64,000 nucleotides of DNA from Chitinophaga polysaccharea. Its GTDB lineage: Bacteria; Bacteroidota; Bacteroidia; Chitinophagales; Chitinophagaceae. Every line of letters starts with the position of its first letter. Within the stretch, counting starts at the first letter, position 1. Below, in pieces: positions 37,153 to 46,864 of this stretch. The position numbers and the translations under genes are program-made. Below the pieces are notes generated by a model. It ran no database searches. It was not told the origin of the DNA and was given only the letters and a program-made list of their open reading frames with translations. The stretch spans positions 1,550,001-1,614,000 of the forward strand of contig NZ_CABFVU010000001.1 of NCBI RefSeq assembly GCF_902150045.1, in the 5' to 3' direction.

Positions 37153-38130
37153 CTATTTTAATTTGTATTGACGGTCGTTTACTTTTTCATATGAAGCATT
37201 CAGCATAAGTGCCAGCGATTTCATCACCTCTTCTGTCGACTCATCCGTGAAGTTAGCCCGTACCGGGAGTTTCAGCAGGTCGGTATCCATTACTTCCACT
37301 TTGATATCATATATTTCGGTAATAGTATGCAATACTTCTTCCAGCGGCGTATCATGAAAAGACAATGACCTTTTACCCATATCAGTTACATGAGATGCGA
37401 TACGGAAAGAAGGCCTGTTATCATCGCTCTGCAGCAACATACCATCGGTAAGCAATACGCTGTCTTTCTTATCATGATTGATCACCATTACTTTTCCACT
37501 GCTTACATGCACTTTCAGGGTGGCGGCGCCAGGTTCATAGTTGATCATAAACCGGGTGCCCAGCACTTTTACTTCATTATGCCCGAGGATGATCACAAAC
37601 GGGTTTTCCGCGCTGCCGTGTACATCAAAACTGGCAGCACCGGTAAGTGTTACTTTCCGGTTATTGCTGCTGAAGCCCTTTGCAAGCGCCAGCTTCGCAC
37701 CGCCTGACAGCTGCACCTGGCTTCCATCGCTTAAAACTGCGCTTATGGGGCCGGCGTATACCTGTTCCGGCTTGCTGCGTGTGAGGAACCACCATCCTGT
37801 ACCCAAAGCCACCAGTAATACAGCGGCCACTTTCAGCCAGGTAAAACGTGGTTTGGGCTTAATGGCGATCAGTGCCGGCTTGTCATCTATTTTTTCCCTG
37901 AGCTGGGACCAGGCGTAGCCGGTATCTGCAGCCACCGTTTTTTCATTGGCGGCAGCTGTATCGAGCACCTTTCCCAACGATACCAGCAGGGCCATATTAC
38001 CTGGATCCCTTTCCTTCCATTCTTCCACCCACGCACGCTCCTCCGCGTCCGCTTCATCAAGCAGATACTTGCAGAGCAAGGTGTACAGCGCCTCGTCGGG
38101 CAGTGCCTCGTTAGGAAAAGATGGTGTCAT
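37153..38130 (-). CDS. FecR-family anti-sigma factor (second cassette)
   Basis: 325 residues with the standard layout: cytoplasmic N-terminus (PDEALYTLLCKYLLDEADAEE), one membrane helix near 95-113 (FTWLKVAAVLLVALGTGWWF), FecR domain (AVLSDGSQVQLSGGAKLALA, GAASFDVHGSAENPF) and a DUF4974 end (LSFHDTPLEEVLHTITEIYD). It lies between the ECF sigma and the DUF4249-type receptor, and should control that sigma factor. Confidence 0.94.
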   Translation of the reverse strand: MTPSFPNEALPDEALYTLLCKYLLDEADAEERAWVEEWKERDPGNMALLVSLGKVLDTAAANEKTVAADTGYAWSQLREKIDDKPALIAIKPKPRFTWLKVAAVLLVALGTGWWFLTRSKPEQVYAGPISAVLSDGSQVQLSGGAKLALAKGFSSNNRKVTLTGAASFDVHGSAENPFVIILGHNEVKVLGTRFMINYEPGAATLKVHVSSGKVMVINHDKKDSVLLTDGMLLQSDDNRPSFRIASHVTDMGKRSLSFHDTPLEEVLHTITEIYDIKVEVMDTDLLKLPVRANFTDESTEEVMKSLALMLNASYEKVNDRQYKLK

Positions 38131-38227
38131 CTGTTGTTGTAAGTTTTTACAGTCGTCGCCCTGGGGCGGTAATATATTAATAAGACGCGCGGGAAATAAC
38201 GATGCCCCTATGCGCCCGGAAATATTT

Positions 38228-38746
38228 TCAAAACAGGAACCCTGTCAGCAATGGCAGGTACTCTTTCAATTCCTCATGGAGGATCTTCAATGCTTTGCCC
38301 ATCTGGTTTTCCACCGTTTTTACGGAGATATTCATTGCCTCCGCTATTTCTGCATATTTCATATGCTGCTGGCGGCTGAGGATAAATACTTCGCGACAGC
38401 GCTCCGGCAACCTTTCCAGTGCCTGCCGGTACAGCCGTTCCAGCTCTTTTATTTCTTCGCCTGCACCAACAGTGACCTCTTTGCTCTTCCCGTACCCGTT
38501 CTCCTTTTCAGAACGCACAACATCCTTGCGCCACTGGCTGATGGCGGTATTACGAATGGCAGAAAACAAATATGCTTTTACCGGCCCGGTAATAGTGATA
38601 GTATCCCTTTTTTCCCACAAACGCAGGAATACCTGTTGTACTATCTCCTCCGCTACATGGGAATCCCCGGTGTAGTGGGTGGCAAAGGCCAGGCAATGAG
38701 CATGGTTTTCCTTAAATAATGCTTCAAATGTCTGGAGCTCGAGCAT
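38228..38746 (-). CDS. ECF sigma factor (second cassette)
   Basis: 172 residues from ATG at 38746 (MLELQTFEALFKENHAHCLA). Region 2 contains DSHVAEEIVQQVFLRLWEKR and region 4 RLPERCREVFILSRQQHMKY followed by AEIAEAMNISVKTVENQMG, with a hydrophobic tail LLTGFLF. A TTG four codons upstream (38758) is possible but needless. First gene of the cassette, divergent from pyrD with about 120 bases between the starts. Confidence 0.94.
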   Translation of the reverse strand: MLELQTFEALFKENHAHCLAFATHYTGDSHVAEEIVQQVFLRLWEKRDTITITGPVKAYLFSAIRNTAISQWRKDVVRSEKENGYGKSKEVTVGAGEEIKELERLYRQALERLPERCREVFILSRQQHMKYAEIAEAMNISVKTVENQMGKALKILHEELKEYLPLLTGFLF

Positions 38747-38827
38747 GATGAAGGGCAAATATAGGAAGGATTTTTACTTGCGCGAATTTTGTTCTTGCAC
38801 CTGCATGCACAAAATTCGCCTCCCTTC

Positions 38828-38857
38828 TTGCTCCCAACCGGGTAATGCTTATCTTTG
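38828..38857 (+). promoter_or_regulatory. Promoter of pyrD
   Basis: TTG (38828-38830), 19 bases, then TATCTTTG (38850-38857) match the Bacteroidota -33/-7 consensus. The start site would fall just before or at the ATG at 38866, giving a very short leader. Confidence 0.55.
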
Positions 38858-38865
38858 TCCCCGCA

Positions 38866-39891
38866 ATGTACAACCTGATCAAAAAATTCCTCTTCCGCTA
38901 TCCGCCGGAAAGTATTCACCATAGCGTAATGCGTGGTATTAAGACAGTTTATTCGTTACCACTGGGAAAAAATATCCTGAATGCCTTTTGCGGCGTTAAA
39001 ACCCCGGGCATGGAACGCGAAGTATTCGGGCTTAAATTTTCTAACCCGGTAGGACTGGCGGCTGGTTTCGATAAGGATGCAAAGTATATTGATGAACTTA
39101 CCTGCCTCGGTTTTGGTTTTGTGGAGATAGGTACTGTAACGCCGCTGCCCCAGCCGGGAAATGAGCAACCACGGTTGTTCCGCCTGCCGGAAGATAAGGC
39201 CCTTATTAACCGTATGGGCTTTAACAACGAAGGCGCCGTAGCCGCCGCAAAAAGGCTGCAACGCAAAAAATCCAATATTATCGTAGGTGGCAACATCGGG
39301 AAAAATAAACTGACCCCGAATGAAGAAGCAGTAAGCGATTATGAAAAGTGCTTTCATGCACTATACGATGGCGTAGATTATTTTGTGGTGAACGTAAGTT
39401 CTCCCAACACGCCAAACCTCCGCGCCTTGCAGGAAAAAGAGCCGTTAAAACAACTGTTGCATCACCTGCAGGTATTGAATGCACAGAAAATAAAACCCAA
39501 ACCCATCTTACTTAAAATAGCACCGGATCTTACTACCGAACAGCTGGATGATATCATTGAAATTGTAAAGGAAACTAAGCTGGCAGGTATTGTAGCTACC
39601 AACACCACCATCAGCAGGGCAGGATTAAAAACACCTGCTGCGGAAGTGAATGATATCGGCGCCGGTGGGCTCAGCGGCCTGCCTGTAAAAAAGAAAGCAA
39701 CAGAAGTGATCCGCTATATTCATACCCATAGCCAGGGCAGTATTCCTATTATTGCAGTGGGCGGTATTTTCACTGCTGAAGACGCACAGGAAAAGCTGGA
39801 TGCAGGGGCCGCACTGGTACAGGTTTATACCGGCTTTATTTATGAAGGCCCAACTATTGTGAAAAAGATCTGCGCCGGCTTACGTCAGTAA
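38866..39891 (+). CDS. pyrD: Dihydroorotate dehydrogenase (quinone), class 2
   Basis: Fourth step of pyrimidine synthesis: oxidises dihydroorotate to orotate with FMN, passing electrons to menaquinone at the membrane. From ATG at 38866 ([20 protein letters not shown]) the N-terminal amphipathic helices that mark class 2 are present. [30 protein letters not shown] and [14 protein letters not shown] (with the class 2 catalytic Ser region) follow, then the FMN phosphate site [15 protein letters not shown]. 341 residues. Its last 7 bases overlap the end of rsmE on the other strand. Confidence 0.96.
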   Translation: MYNLIKKFLFRYPPESIHHSVMRGIKTVYSLPLGKNILNAFCGVKTPGMEREVFGLKFSNPVGLAAGFDKDAKYIDELTCLGFGFVEIGTVTPLPQPGNEQPRLFRLPEDKALINRMGFNNEGAVAAAKRLQRKKSNIIVGGNIGKNKLTPNEEAVSDYEKCFHALYDGVDYFVVNVSSPNTPNLRALQEKEPLKQLLHHLQVLNAQKIKPKPILLKIAPDLTTEQLDDIIEIVKETKLAGIVATNTTISRAGLKTPAAEVNDIGAGGLSGLPVKKKATEVIRYIHTHSQGSIPIIAVGGIFTAEDAQEKLDAGAALVQVYTGFIYEGPTIVKKICAGLRQ

Positions 39892-40586
39892 CCGGCATTC
39901 ATCAGCGTTACCGCCACCATACCCGCCGTTTCTGTACGCAGGCGGGTATCGCCCAGTGATACCGGAACAAAACCTTCTTCCAGCGCCAGTTTTATTTCTT
40001 CCGATGTAAAATCCCCCTCCGGTCCTATCAGTATAATTGTATCTTTCCCGGGCTGCATCACCTGTTGCAACGGGGTCTTCTGCTCCGGCAAACAATGCGC
40101 AACAAACCGTTGCGGGTCTTTATTATTCTTCACCAGTTTATCAAACGCCTGCGGCTCCTGCAGCTCCGGTAAATAAAACTGCTGCGACTGCAGCATAGCT
40201 GATACAAGGATATTCTGCAGCCGTTCCGGTTTTATCTTTTCTTTCTCCGTACGCTGGGTCACCAACGGGATAATGGTCTGAATACCGATCTCCGTAGCCT
40301 TCTCCAGGAACCATTCTATACGCGACGCGTTTTTCGTGAAAGAGATAGCGATCCGCAACGCCCTGGCAGGAACAGGCACCATTTCGTATGATAATATCTT
40401 TACTACACATTTCTTACGGTTATCATCGGTGATCACCGCGGTAAATTTATGGCCCCGCCCATCTGCCAGTATCACCTCATCGCCCTTTTCATGACGAAGC
40501 ACCTGGATACAATACTTGGATGTATCCTCGTTCATAGTATATGCTGTGGCATCCGGCTGTATTTCCGGCGCATAAAAAACTGACAT
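39885..40586 (-). CDS. rsmE: 16S rRNA (uracil1498-N3)-methyltransferase
   Basis: SAM-dependent SPOUT methyltransferase modifying U1498 of 16S rRNA. 233 residues: N-terminal PUA-like domain ([21 protein letters not shown]) and C-terminal knotted SPOUT domain with the SAM-binding [14 protein letters not shown] and the terminal [18 protein letters not shown]. The length and motifs are standard. It follows the MATE gene on the same strand by 57 bases and converges on pyrD. Confidence 0.95.
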   Translation of the reverse strand: MSVFYAPEIQPDATAYTMNEDTSKYCIQVLRHEKGDEVILADGRGHKFTAVITDDNRKKCVVKILSYEMVPVPARALRIAISFTKNASRIEWFLEKATEIGIQTIIPLVTQRTEKEKIKPERLQNILVSAMLQSQQFYLPELQEPQAFDKLVKNNKDPQRFVAHCLPEQKTPLQQVMQPGKDTIILIGPEGDFTSEEIKLALEEGFVPVSLGDTRLRTETAGMVAVTLMNAGY

Positions 40587-40643
40587 ATGGTGGTTTTAAT
40601 TCTCCTGACCTGCGAAGATAATATAGGAAGACTGATATCCGCG

Positions 40644-41984
40644 TTACAGTTTCTTTGTTTTGATCTGGAACCGTGCGAACAACAGCAGGGAAGCCACCAG
40701 TAAGCCCAGCAGCAGCGCCCACCATACGCCTTCCACACCATAGCCCAGTTTGATGCCCAACAGGTAACCCAAAGGAATACCCAGCACCCAGTAGGCCAGC
40801 AAGGTGATCACGGTAGGGATACGCACATCGCCCAGACCGCGCAGGATACCAAGTCCCACTACCTGCATACCATCAAACAACTGGAAAAACGCAGCAATGA
40901 TCAGTAAACGGGAAGCGATCACAATCACCTGCGGATCCTGGATATAGAAAGATGGCAACAGACGGTTACCCAATGTAAACAACAAAGCAGCGCCTCCCAT
41001 CAGCAACAGCACCATATGATAACTGGCTATGGCAGACAAACGTAATTCCCGGAAATCTTTCTTCCCGAAATTATTGCCGCTTTTAATACCGGCTGCGGCA
41101 GAGATACCGCTGGCCATCATATAGGTCATTGCAGCAAGGCTCAATGCTATCTGGTGGGCGGCCAGTTCCGCAGCGCCCATCCAGCCTACCATTACGGCGG
41201 CGCCGCTGAAAGCGCTTACTTCAAAAAGATATTGCATGGCCACCGGCGTACCTATGCCCAGGATCTTTTTAATGGCAGCCGCCTGCAGGTTTTTAAACCC
41301 GAACGATTGCAGGTAGGGTTTAAAACGGGGCGCACGCAACACATAAATGGCCATGGTGATCCCCATAACCAGGCGGTCTGTAAAGGTGGCAATCCCCACG
41401 CCGATCACGCCCATGCGGGGAAGGCCGAACAAGCCGTACACCAGGGTGATCCCTATCAGGATATTGAGCACATTCCCGATAATACTGATGTTCATGGCCT
41501 GTCGTGTAAAGCCCAGCCCTTCCGCAAATTGTTTGAAGGAAAGGAAAAGCATCAGCGGGATAAAGGAAAAGCCCAGGAAACGCAGGAAAGGCCTCGCCTG
41601 GTCCGCCACATCCCCCTCCTGGTGCAGGAAAGATAAATGGCCGCTGCCTACATAAATTACAGCCGACAACAGCACGCCCACTACCATATTAATAATGAGA
41701 CTATGACTCAATAAATGCCCGATGGCGCCTTTATTGCCACGCCCGTTTTCCTGTGCAATCAACGGAGTAAGGCCATAAGACATACCTATACCCGCCACCA
41801 TAAATATGGAGAACAAACCATTACCCAGTGATACCGCTGCCAGCGGTACCTTCCCGGTATGACCAATGATAATACTATCCGATAATGCTACTAACGTGTG
41901 TCCCAACTGGGATATAACTACTGGATAGGCTAAACTGAAATTGTCTTTGTAGTGTCCTTTGTACTTTAAATACAGCTGTTTCAT
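40644..41984 (-). CDS. MATE-family multidrug/Na+ antiporter
   Basis: 446 residues with 12 membrane helices in two six-helix bundles. Family blocks include SLAYPVVISQLGHTLVALSD, SLGNGLFSIFMVAGIGMSYG and, in the second half, GTPVAMQYLFEVSAFSGAAV. Closest in layout to NorM/MdtK-type proteins, which exchange cations for drugs; the true substrate is unknown. It may be co-transcribed with rsmE downstream. Confidence 0.92.
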   Translation of the reverse strand: MKQLYLKYKGHYKDNFSLAYPVVISQLGHTLVALSDSIIIGHTGKVPLAAVSLGNGLFSIFMVAGIGMSYGLTPLIAQENGRGNKGAIGHLLSHSLIINMVVGVLLSAVIYVGSGHLSFLHQEGDVADQARPFLRFLGFSFIPLMLFLSFKQFAEGLGFTRQAMNISIIGNVLNILIGITLVYGLFGLPRMGVIGVGIATFTDRLVMGITMAIYVLRAPRFKPYLQSFGFKNLQAAAIKKILGIGTPVAMQYLFEVSAFSGAAVMVGWMGAAELAAHQIALSLAAMTYMMASGISAAAGIKSGNNFGKKDFRELRLSAIASYHMVLLLMGGAALLFTLGNRLLPSFYIQDPQVIVIASRLLIIAAFFQLFDGMQVVGLGILRGLGDVRIPTVITLLAYWVLGIPLGYLLGIKLGYGVEGVWWALLLGLLVASLLLFARFQIKTKKL

Positions 41985-42002
41985 TGATTGCTCTGGTATT
42001 AA

Positions 42003-42325
42003 GCGCGAATTTTGTCTTGGAACACTGATTACGCTGATTATGATGATTTCGCTGATGTTTTTTTTAATTTAAGAAACACCTTTTAAGATCTTTAAAATAG
42101 CTGCTGAATTAGTTTTAAAGATTAAAAAAAATCCGTGAAATCATTATATCAGTGTTCCAAAAAATAGTTGCTGAGTTAGTTCTAAAAGATTCTAAAAAAA
42201 ATCAGCGTAGTCATCATATCAGTGTTCAAAAAAATAGCTGCTGATTTAGTTCTAAAAGACTTTAAAAAAACATCAGCGAAATCATCATAATCAGCGTAAT
42301 CAGTGTTCCAAGACAAAATCCGCGC
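42003..42325. repeat. Large inverted repeat enclosing three tandem copies
   Basis: A 49-bp arm at 42009-42057 is the exact reverse complement of 42271-42319, and both arms end in GC-rich GCGCG flanks. Inside, a 67-70 bp unit repeats three times starting near 42096, 42163 and 42233 (AATAGCTGCTGAnTTAGTT, then ATCAGCG, then CATATCAGTGTTC). The unit tail resembles the arm itself, so the block looks built from one element copied in both orientations. A 13-base piece of the arm recurs at 51593. No gene fits in this 400-base gap. Confidence 0.85.
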
Positions 42326-42331
42326 GCGTAT

Positions 42332-42369
42332 AAAAAAGGCCGGCGATCTTCTCGATGCCGGCCTTTAGC
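42332..42369 (-). terminator. Intrinsic terminator of dnaB
   Basis: AAAGGCCGGC (42335-42344) and GCCGGCCTTT (42357-42366) form a 10-bp stem with a 12-base loop; on the minus strand it is followed by a T run, 18 bases after the dnaB stop. Confidence 0.85.
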
Positions 42370-42386
42370 AATATCTTTTTTATGCG

Positions 42387-43955
42387 CTAAAATGGTGCAT
42401 CTTCAAATCCTTCATCGAAGTTCATGTCATTCATCTTGGATCCCTTCTGGATATACAGCTTCGCTTCGTCGTTGCTGCCTCCGCCCTGCTGCGGACGGTT
42501 GATTCCTGCGAATGGACTGCCTCCGCCGGGGTTTTCCAGGCTGCCATCATCTTCAAAGCGCTGGTATTCCAGTACAGCCCTGAGTTTGATAGTATCCAGC
42601 TGACCATTACGGTGCTTGGCTATACGAACGTGGGTTTCACCTTTATTGGATTCGCCCATTTCATTGGTATTGATTTCATAATATTCAGGTCGGTACAGGA
42701 ACATTACCATGTCCGCATCCTGCTCGATGGCGCCCGATTCACGGAGATCGCTCAGCTGGGGCATTTTATTACCGTCTTTACGCTTTTCCACATCACGGCT
42801 CAGCTGCGAGAGGGCGATTACCGGAACCTGAAGCTCTTTTGCCAGTCCTTTCAGATCGCGGGAAATTTTACTGATCTCCTGTTCACGGTTGGATCCTTTA
42901 CCATCGCCACTGCCGCTCATGAGCTGGAGGTAGTCGATGATGATAACACCTACACCGTGGTTATGCACCAGCCTGCGGCATTTGGCCCGCAGCTCAAAGA
43001 TGTTGAGGGCCGGGGTATCGTCAATGAAGATGGGGGCTTTGGCCAGGCGTTCAATACCATGGGTCATCAGCTTCTTCATTTCATATTCTTCCAGCTTACC
43101 ACGGGAAATCTTTTCCAGCTTTATTTCTGATTCGGCCGAGAGGATACGTTGTACGATCTGGCCGGACGACATTTCAAGGGAAAATACCGCTGCCCCTTTC
43201 GGGAAGCGGGGGTGAAGAGCGGCGTTGCGCGCAAGGTTCAGCGCAAAAGCGGTTTTACCTACCGACGGACGGGCAGCTATGATGATCAGATCCGTAGACT
43301 GCCAGCCATAGGTTACCTTATCCAGTGATGGGAACCCGGAAGGTACCCCGGTGATATCATCTCCTTTATTCCGCAGGTCCTCGATACGCTTCATGGTGTT
43401 CACCAGTACACGGTCGATGGAATCGTAGTTTTTACGGAGGTGATTATTCGTGACTTCAAATAGTTTTGATTCCGCGCTGTCCAGCAGGTCAAACACATCC
43501 GCCGTGTCTTCATAAGACTCTGTCAGGATTTCCCCTGAAATGCGGATCAGTTCCCTTTGAATAAATTTCTGGAGGATGATACGGGCATGCGCTTCAATAT
43601 TTGCGGAAGACACCACCATGTTGGTGAGCTTCATAACGGTAAATGGTCCGCCGATCTGTTCCAGTAAGCCCATCGATTTCAGCTCTTCTGTAACGGTGAG
43701 GATATCCACCGGCATCGACTTACCCGCCAGGCGGGTCATGGCACTAAAAATAATCTGGTGTGCTTCTACATAAAAACACTCTCCCTTCAATATCTCTATA
43801 ACGGTGTCGAATGCACCTTTTTCCAGCATTACGGCTCCCAAAACAGCTTCTTCCAATTCTTTAGCCTGTGGTGGTATCTTGCCATACACCAAGGATGACA
43901 CATCAATGGACGGTTTTCTGCGCACATTGCGGTCCTTCTTAAGATTGAGATCCAT
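42387..43955 (-). CDS. dnaB: Replicative DNA helicase
   Basis: Hexameric 5'-3' helicase at the replication fork. 522 residues: N-terminal DnaG-interacting domain (about 25-130, PPQAKELEEAVLGAVMLEKG), a linker helix, and a RecA-like ATPase with Walker A ARPSVGKTAFALNLA, Walker B VIIIDYLQLMSG and ESGAIEQDADMVMFLYRPEYY. The C-terminal tail of about 60 residues is Gly/Asp-rich. No intein. It is divergent from pheT across a spacer full of DnaA boxes. Confidence 0.97.
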   Translation of the reverse strand: MDLNLKKDRNVRRKPSIDVSSLVYGKIPPQAKELEEAVLGAVMLEKGAFDTVIEILKGECFYVEAHQIIFSAMTRLAGKSMPVDILTVTEELKSMGLLEQIGGPFTVMKLTNMVVSSANIEAHARIILQKFIQRELIRISGEILTESYEDTADVFDLLDSAESKLFEVTNNHLRKNYDSIDRVLVNTMKRIEDLRNKGDDITGVPSGFPSLDKVTYGWQSTDLIIIAARPSVGKTAFALNLARNAALHPRFPKGAAVFSLEMSSGQIVQRILSAESEIKLEKISRGKLEEYEMKKLMTHGIERLAKAPIFIDDTPALNIFELRAKCRRLVHNHGVGVIIIDYLQLMSGSGDGKGSNREQEISKISRDLKGLAKELQVPVIALSQLSRDVEKRKDGNKMPQLSDLRESGAIEQDADMVMFLYRPEYYEINTNEMGESNKGETHVRIAKHRNGQLDTIKLRAVLEYQRFEDDGSLENPGGGSPFAGINRPQQGGGSNDEAKLYIQKGSKMNDMNFDEGFEDAPF

Positions 43956-44172
43956 TTATGGTTAGTGTATTAAAAAAAGTTAATAAAAGGTTACTGTCAA
44001 TGGGCCTTTCCTTTGTTTTTACAATCGATATCTGCATTTTCCCGCATTCTATAGGGCGATAGCTACGTTAAGAAATTGTAAACTTTTTCAAGCCGAGCAA
44101 ACTAAGGTAAAGGCATTTTTCCGATTAATGCCCTCTCTTTCGTTATTAAATTTATTAAGCCCCATACACAGG

Positions 44173-44181
44173 TTATCCACA
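44173..44181 (+). promoter_or_regulatory. DnaA box TTATCCACA
   Basis: Perfect match to the high-affinity box; first of the cluster. Confidence 0.75.
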
Positions 44182-44257
44182 AGCAAAATGTCAGTTGTCC
44201 ACTGACAGCAATATGGTTATCCACCAAAACACAGGAAATTCCCATGCAAAGGTCTGA

Positions 44258-44266
44258 TTATTCACA
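44258..44266 (+). promoter_or_regulatory. DnaA box TTATTCACA
   Basis: Exact consensus match, 85 bases from the first box. Confidence 0.7.
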
Positions 44267-44283
44267 CACATTGTGAGAAAAGA

Positions 44284-44292
44284 TTTTCCACA
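44284..44292 (+). promoter_or_regulatory. DnaA box TTTTCCACA
   Basis: Matches TTWTNCACA, 26 bases from the previous box and in the same orientation. Confidence 0.6.
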
Positions 44293-44424
44293 TCCTGCAA
44301 AAATACAGCACCATGGCGGTTCTATGGCGTTTTTAAATCCAAAGAATCAAAGTGGATAAGCCGCAAAGCCTGAAAATCAATTCTAGTTGTTAACTTTACG
44401 CCACTTTATAAACCGAGCAGATAA

Positions 44425-46854
44425 ATGACGATTTCATACAACTGGCTATGTGAATATTTACCGGTAAAGCCTACACCGGAGGAACTGTCTACCATTTTAA
44501 CCAGAATTGGACTGGAGGTGGAAAGCCTGGAGAAATTTGAGGCAGTAAAGGGAAGTCTGGCTGGATTAGTGATCGGCGAAGTACTGACGGCAGAAAAACA
44601 CCCCAACGCCGACAAGCTGAAACTCACCACCGTTAACACCGGCAACGGTGAGCCCCTGCATATAGTTTGCGGCGCTCCCAATGTAGCCCCCGGGCAAAAA
44701 GTAGTGGTGGCCCCCATTGGTACCACCATCTACCCACTGGGTGGCGAACCGCTTACCATGAAAAAAGCAAAGATCCGTGGAGAAGAAAGCCAGGGAATGA
44801 TTTGCGCGGAAGACGAAATAGGCCTGGGTAACAGCCATGATGGCATACTGGTGCTCGACGCCTCCCTGCAACCGGGCACTCCCGCCGGCGAAGTGTTTAA
44901 ACCCGCACAGGATCACATCTTCGAAATAGGGCTTACCCCCAACCGTATGGACGCCATGAGCCATATCGGCGTGGCTAAAGACGTTTGCGCTTTCCTTAAT
45001 AATATAGAACAAACACATAAATACCAGGTAAAACTGCCTGAAATAAAGGCCCTGCCTAAAGCAGATACCCCTTTGGCCATCAGCGTTACCATCGAAAACA
45101 CAGATGCCTGCCCCCGGTACAGCGGTATTTCCATTACCGGCGTTCAGGTGGCCCCATCCCCGGAATGGCTGAAAGCCAGGCTCACCGCCATCGGCGTTCG
45201 CCCTATCAACAACATTGTGGATATCACCAACTTCATTTTGCATGAAACCGGCCAGCCCCTGCACGCTTTTGATGCTGCGGCTGTAAAAGGCAATGCCATA
45301 GTGGTGAAAAACCTGCCGCAGGGCACTCCCTTTGTTACACTGGATGAAAAAGAAAGGAAACTGGAGGCTACCGACCTGATGATCTGCAACGGCGCAGGCG
45401 AAGGCATGTGCATAGCAGGCGTATTTGGCGGATTGTACTCCGGTGTGACAGATGCCACCCATAATATTTTCCTGGAAAGCGCCTTTTTCAGTGCAGGCGG
45501 GATCCGTACTACCTCTTTCCGGCACGGGCTGAGGACTGATGCCGCCACCCGTTTTGAAAAAGGGGTGGATATTTCCAATGTGGTGTTTGCCCTTCAACGC
45601 GCGGCTGATCTCATCTGTGAGCTCAGCGGCGGTAAAGCAGCTTCTGAGATCATTGATTTGTATCCCTCTGTTAAAGTAAAAACACAGGTGGAAACTACGT
45701 ATAGCTATATCCGTAAACTCAGTGGTGGCAATTATCCTGACACCAGGATCAAAAATATCCTGCGCAGCCTGGGCTTCGATATCCTGTCCGAAACCGAGGA
45801 AGGTCTGCGTGTAGCCGTGCCCTTCAGTAAACCGGATATCAGCCTGCCGGCCGATCTGGTGGAAGAAGTAATGCGGATCGACGGACTTGATAATATTGAG
45901 ATCCCGTCTAAAATTACCATCTCCCCGGCCCTCTCCGCCCAGCCGGATGCCGAAAGGGTGAAGGAGAAAGTTGCTGATTATCTTGCCGGTAACGGGTTCA
46001 ACGAAATATTCACCAACTCTATCACCAACAGTAAATACTATACACCGGAGGTGCTGGAACATGCGGTAAAAATGATGAACAGCCTTACCGTGGAACTGGA
46101 TATCATGCGCCCTTCCATGCTGGAAACCGGCCTGGAAAGCGTTGCCCATAACCTGAACCGCAAAAACGAAGACCTCCTTTTCTTCGAATTCGGTAAAACC
46201 TACCGTGTGCTGGAAAAAGGCTATGGTGAAAATAATCACCTTGTACTATATCTCACCGGTAAAAAAACAGCGGAAACCTGGATGCACAAATCCAGTCCGG
46301 TCGACTTCTATTTCCTGAAAGGATTTGTGATCAATATCCTGCAGCAACTGGGCTATAAGCAGTTCACCTGGGCAGAAAGCACTGAACCGGGCCTGCAGCC
46401 GTCGTGGGACATCAAGGTAAAAAACCAGGTGGTAGTTACACTGGGAGGCGTGCCCACGGCTAAATTGAAGCAGTTTGATATCCGCCAGCCGGTATGGTAT
46501 GCTACCTTCAACTGGGATAAAATACTGGGACTCTTGCAAAAAAGTGATAACTTTTACAAGGAAATACCGAAATTCCAGGCAGTACGGAGAGACCTGGCGT
46601 TGGTGCTTGATAAACAGGTAAAATTTGCCGCAGTGGAATCAGCAGCTCGCAGCGTGAAATCCGGCCTGTTACAACAGGTAAACCTGTTCGATGTATTTGA
46701 GAGTGAAAAACTGGGGGCTAATAAGAAGTCGTACGCCGTGAGCTTTACCTTCCTGGACCCTCAGAAAACACTTACAGATAAGGAAATTGATGGTGTAATG
46801 GACAAACTTATCAAAACGTTTGAAACACAGTTACAGGCGGAGATAAGAAAATAA
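44425..46854 (+). CDS. pheT: Phenylalanine--tRNA ligase beta subunit
   Basis: Beta subunit of the alpha2beta2 enzyme charging tRNA-Phe. 809 residues, standard length: N-terminal domain (MTISYNWLCEYLPVKP), tRNA-binding OB fold (about 40-150, with KLKLTTVNTGNGEPLHIVCG), B3/4 editing domain (about 210-395), B5 domains, the catalytic-like core (NEIFTNSITNSKYY) and the anticodon-binding FDX-ACB domain at the C-terminus. pheS is not adjacent. It starts a run with the coiled-coil gene and zapA. Confidence 0.97.
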   Translation: MTISYNWLCEYLPVKPTPEELSTILTRIGLEVESLEKFEAVKGSLAGLVIGEVLTAEKHPNADKLKLTTVNTGNGEPLHIVCGAPNVAPGQKVVVAPIGTTIYPLGGEPLTMKKAKIRGEESQGMICAEDEIGLGNSHDGILVLDASLQPGTPAGEVFKPAQDHIFEIGLTPNRMDAMSHIGVAKDVCAFLNNIEQTHKYQVKLPEIKALPKADTPLAISVTIENTDACPRYSGISITGVQVAPSPEWLKARLTAIGVRPINNIVDITNFILHETGQPLHAFDAAAVKGNAIVVKNLPQGTPFVTLDEKERKLEATDLMICNGAGEGMCIAGVFGGLYSGVTDATHNIFLESAFFSAGGIRTTSFRHGLRTDAATRFEKGVDISNVVFALQRAADLICELSGGKAASEIIDLYPSVKVKTQVETTYSYIRKLSGGNYPDTRIKNILRSLGFDILSETEEGLRVAVPFSKPDISLPADLVEEVMRIDGLDNIEIPSKITISPALSAQPDAERVKEKVADYLAGNGFNEIFTNSITNSKYYTPEVLEHAVKMMNSLTVELDIMRPSMLETGLESVAHNLNRKNEDLLFFEFGKTYRVLEKGYGENNHLVLYLTGKKTAETWMHKSSPVDFYFLKGFVINILQQLGYKQFTWAESTEPGLQPSWDIKVKNQVVVTLGGVPTAKLKQFDIRQPVWYATFNWDKILGLLQKSDNFYKEIPKFQAVRRDLALVLDKQVKFAAVESAARSVKSGLLQQVNLFDVFESEKLGANKKSYAVSFTFLDPQKTLTDKEIDGVMDKLIKTFETQLQAEIRK

Positions 46855-46864
46855 GTATATTGAA

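Larger units (their letters stand above)
43956..44424. other. Candidate replication origin or DnaA-regulated spacer
   Basis: A 469-base gene-free gap between divergent dnaB and pheT. It contains DnaA boxes matching TTWTNCACA at 44173-44181 (TTATCCACA), 44258-44266 (TTATTCACA) and 44284-44292 (TTTTCCACA). One-mismatch copies lie at 44217-44225, 44272-44280 (minus) and 44352-44360 (minus). An AT-rich stretch at 44150-44165 precedes the first box. Three exact boxes within 120 bases is far above chance. An origin is possible; DnaA control of dnaB is the alternative. Confidence 0.6.

Noticed and set aside
42096..42310. CRISPR array
   Set aside because: Three units of 67-70 bases without unique spacers and without cas genes; this is a tandem/inverted repeat block.
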